Part shown: positions 32,204-33,643 of the stretch, one piece after another
Position numbering within the stretch: position 1 is the stretch's first letter
Layout of the letters: each line of letters begins with the position of its first letter
Source of the DNA: Duganella callida
GTDB taxonomy: Bacteria > Pseudomonadota > Gammaproteobacteria > Burkholderiales > Burkholderiaceae_D
Assembly: GCF_004614165.1 (NCBI RefSeq)
Contig: NZ_SPVG01000083.1
Location: forward strand, 1 to 33,643
Direction: 5' to 3'
Length of the DNA: 33,643 bases
The notes under the pieces: generated by a model
Databases searched by the model: none
What the model was told of the DNA's origin: nothing
Seen by the model: only the letters and a program-made list of their open reading frames with translations
Made by a program: the position numbers and the translations under genes

Positions 32204-33139
32204 TTAGCGCATGCCGGAGATGATCTGCTTCAGTTTGGCCGTGTCGGCGACGAAGGCGCGGATGCCTTCGGCGGTCTTTTCGGTGGCCATCGCGTCTTCA
32301 TTGAACATGAAGCGGAAGGTCGGCTCGTCGATGGCGATCTTGCCGATGGTGGCGCTCTTGCTGCTGTCGGCGCTGAGCTTGCGCTCGAGCGGCGCGCTGG
32401 TGTCGGCCAGCTTTTGCAGCAGGTCCGGGCTGATGGTCAGCAGGTCGCAGCCGGCCAGTTCCAGGATCTGGCCGGTGTTGCGGAAGCTGGCGCCCATCAC
32501 CTCGGTGCTGTAGCCGAACTTGCGGTAGTAGTTGTAGATGCGCTTGACCGACTGCACGCCCGGATCTTCGGCGCCCTGGTAGTCGATGCCGGTGGATTTC
32601 TTGTACCAGTCGTAGATGCGGCCGACGAACGGCGAAATCAGCTTGGCCCCCGCCTCGGCGCAGGCGATCGCCTGCGGCAGCGAGAACAGCAGCGTCATGT
32701 TGGTGTGGATGTTTTCCTTTTCCAGGATCTCGGCGGCGCGGATGCCTTCCCAGGTCGAGGCCATCTTGATCAGCACGCGTTCGCGGTCGATACCGTTCTT
32801 TTCGTACAGCTTGATCAGCTCGCGGCCCTTGGCCACCGAGGCGGCGGTGTTGAACGACAGCGCGGCGTCGATCTCGGTCGAGACGCGGCCCGGGATCACG
32901 CGCAGGATCTGCTTGCCGAAGGCGACCAGCAGGTGGTCGATCACTTCGCCGGTGCTGGCGTCCAGGTTGTCACGCACGGCTTTTTCCAGCAAGGGCTGAT
33001 ACTCTTCCTTCTGCACCGCTTTCAGGATCAGCGACGGGTTGGTGGTGGCGTCCTGCGGCGAATACGCCTGGATGGACTGGAAATCGCCGGTGTCGGCTAC
33101 CACGGTGGTGAATTGCTTGAGTTGTTCGAGTTGGTTCAT
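32204..33139 (-). CDS. tal: Transaldolase
   Basis: Pentose-phosphate enzyme that moves a dihydroxyacetone unit from sedoheptulose-7-phosphate to glyceraldehyde-3-phosphate. The Schiff-base lysine is K125 ([19 protein letters not shown]). Other marks: [13 protein letters not shown] with D16, [46 protein letters not shown] and [20 protein letters not shown]. The 311 residues match TalB type. I chose ATG 33137-33139 (homologues start [19 protein letters not shown]) rather than an in-frame TTG four codons upstream. A TAAAAT at 33179-33184 may be its -10. Confidence 0.97.
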   Translation of the reverse strand: MNQLEQLKQFTTVVADTGDFQSIQAYSPQDATTNPSLILKAVQKEEYQPLLEKAVRDNLDASTGEVIDHLLVAFGKQILRVIPGRVSTEIDAALSFNTAASVAKGRELIKLYEKNGIDRERVLIKMASTWEGIRAAEILEKENIHTNMTLLFSLPQAIACAEAGAKLISPFVGRIYDWYKKSTGIDYQGAEDPGVQSVKRIYNYYRKFGYSTEVMGASFRNTGQILELAGCDLLTISPDLLQKLADTSAPLERKLSADSSKSATIGKIAIDEPTFRFMFNEDAMATEKTAEGIRAFVADTAKLKQIISGMR

Positions 33140-33201
33140 GGACGCTGCCAATCTGATAATGAAGTTGTGGTCGCGCCTATTTTACTCCGAACCGGGCCGG
33201 A

Positions 33202-33643
33202 TCAAGCCAGTCGCATGAGTGCGGCGCCACAGGCGATCAGGATCACGGCGATGATGCGCGCCGGCGCCAGGCGCTCGCGCAGGAACACGGCGGCGATCAG
33301 GGCGGCGAACAGGATCGAGGTCTCGCGCAGCGCGGCGATGGCGGCCACCGGCGCCAGCGTCATCGCCCACAGCGCCAGGCCGTAGGACGCCAGCGTGCCC
33401 ACGCCGCCCAGCAGCATCACCCGGCGGTGGGTGCGGACGTAGGCCGGCAGTTCGGCCCAGCGGTTGGCGGAACACAACAGCAGCATGGCGGCGGTCAGCA
33501 CGAACAGCCACATGGCGTAGCCGGCCGGCGCGCCCGAGCGGCGCACGCCGACCCCGTCCAGCATGGTATAGCCGGCGATGACGGCGGCGTTGAGCAGCGC
33601 GTAGGCGGTGGCGCGGCGGCGCGCGTCGCGGTTGGCGGCGGTG
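33202..33643 (-). CDS. DMT-superfamily (EamA) transporter, C-terminal part (cut by window edge)
   Basis: The frame is open from the right edge of the window to the stop at 33202-33204, so the N-terminus is missing. The visible 146 residues hold about five hydrophobic helices: AYALLNAAVIAGYTMLDGVG, YAMWLFVLTAAMLLLCSA, VMLLGGVGTLASYGLALWAM, VAAIAALRETSILFAALIAA and ARIIAVILIACGAALMRLA. The pattern LASYGLALWAMTLAPVAAIA followed by LRETSILFAALIAAVFLRER is that of the second EamA domain. Substrate is unknown. An internal ATG at 33562-33564 is not the true start because the frame continues upstream with helix-like sequence. Confidence 0.88.
   Translation of the reverse strand, partial: TAANRDARRRATAYALLNAAVIAGYTMLDGVGVRRSGAPAGYAMWLFVLTAAMLLLCSANRWAELPAYVRTHRRVMLLGGVGTLASYGLALWAMTLAPVAAIAALRETSILFAALIAAVFLRERLAPARIIAVILIACGAALMRLA

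Overview
The window is GC-rich chromosomal DNA from a motile Gram-negative bacterium. It most resembles a betaproteobacterium of the order Burkholderiales, probably Oxalobacteraceae (Massilia/Duganella/Janthinobacterium type). The grounds are the gene orders fliC-flaG-fliD-fliS-fliT-fliK, gmk-rpoZ-spoT with greB nearby, and yicC / Ser-Thr kinase / PP2C / rph / rdgB / hemW, plus the protein sequences themselves. Genus assignment is inference; there is no rRNA gene here. No tRNA, rRNA, CRISPR array, complete insertion sequence or prophage was found, and no gene-free stretch reaches 300 bases.

Layout. (1) 1-6340, minus strand: a late flagellar cluster with flagellin (fliC), flaG, an unusually long filament cap (fliD), the chaperones fliS and fliT, and the start of fliK, which runs off the left edge. 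Sigma-28-like promoters precede fliC and fliD, and intrinsic terminators follow fliC and flaG. (2) 6316-10545, minus strand: a GGDEF diguanylate cyclase with its own terminator, then an apparent three-gene operon of a small membrane protein, a soluble PAS histidine kinase and a NarL-type response regulator. (3) 10594-15392: greB and a periplasmic binding-protein-like gene on the plus strand, facing the gmk-rpoZ-spoT operon on the minus strand. (4) 15394-17738: small accessory genes (DUF72, antibiotic-biosynthesis-monooxygenase fold, a Phd/PIN toxin-antitoxin pair of lower GC, a SnoaL-like protein). (5) 17745-23325: yicC on the minus strand and, divergently, a kinase/phosphatase pair followed by rph, rdgB and hemW in a compact plus-strand run. 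(6) 23331-25070: a chemoreceptor. (7) 25157-32059, minus strand: a complete RND efflux system (adaptor, pump, outer-membrane channel) followed by a patatin-like acyl hydrolase. (8) 32204-33643: transaldolase and the 3' part of a DMT/EamA transporter.

How the genes fit together. Motility dominates the left third: filament parts, a c-di-GMP synthase, a two-component system and, further right, a chemoreceptor with a CheR-tether-like tail. The centre is housekeeping for nucleotide and RNA metabolism (guanylate kinase, omega subunit, (p)ppGpp enzyme, GreB, YicC, RNase PH, RdgB). The right part is envelope export.

I did not find a clearly new multi-gene system. The observations most worth checking are: a secreted binding protein that seems to lack any conventional start codon and overlaps greB; a perfect 10+10 bp inverted repeat upstream of the SnoaL-like gene; the cap protein with two flagellin-like modules; two competing sigma-28-like promoters and a structured leader before fliC; and the uncharacterised membrane protein-kinase-regulator operon.
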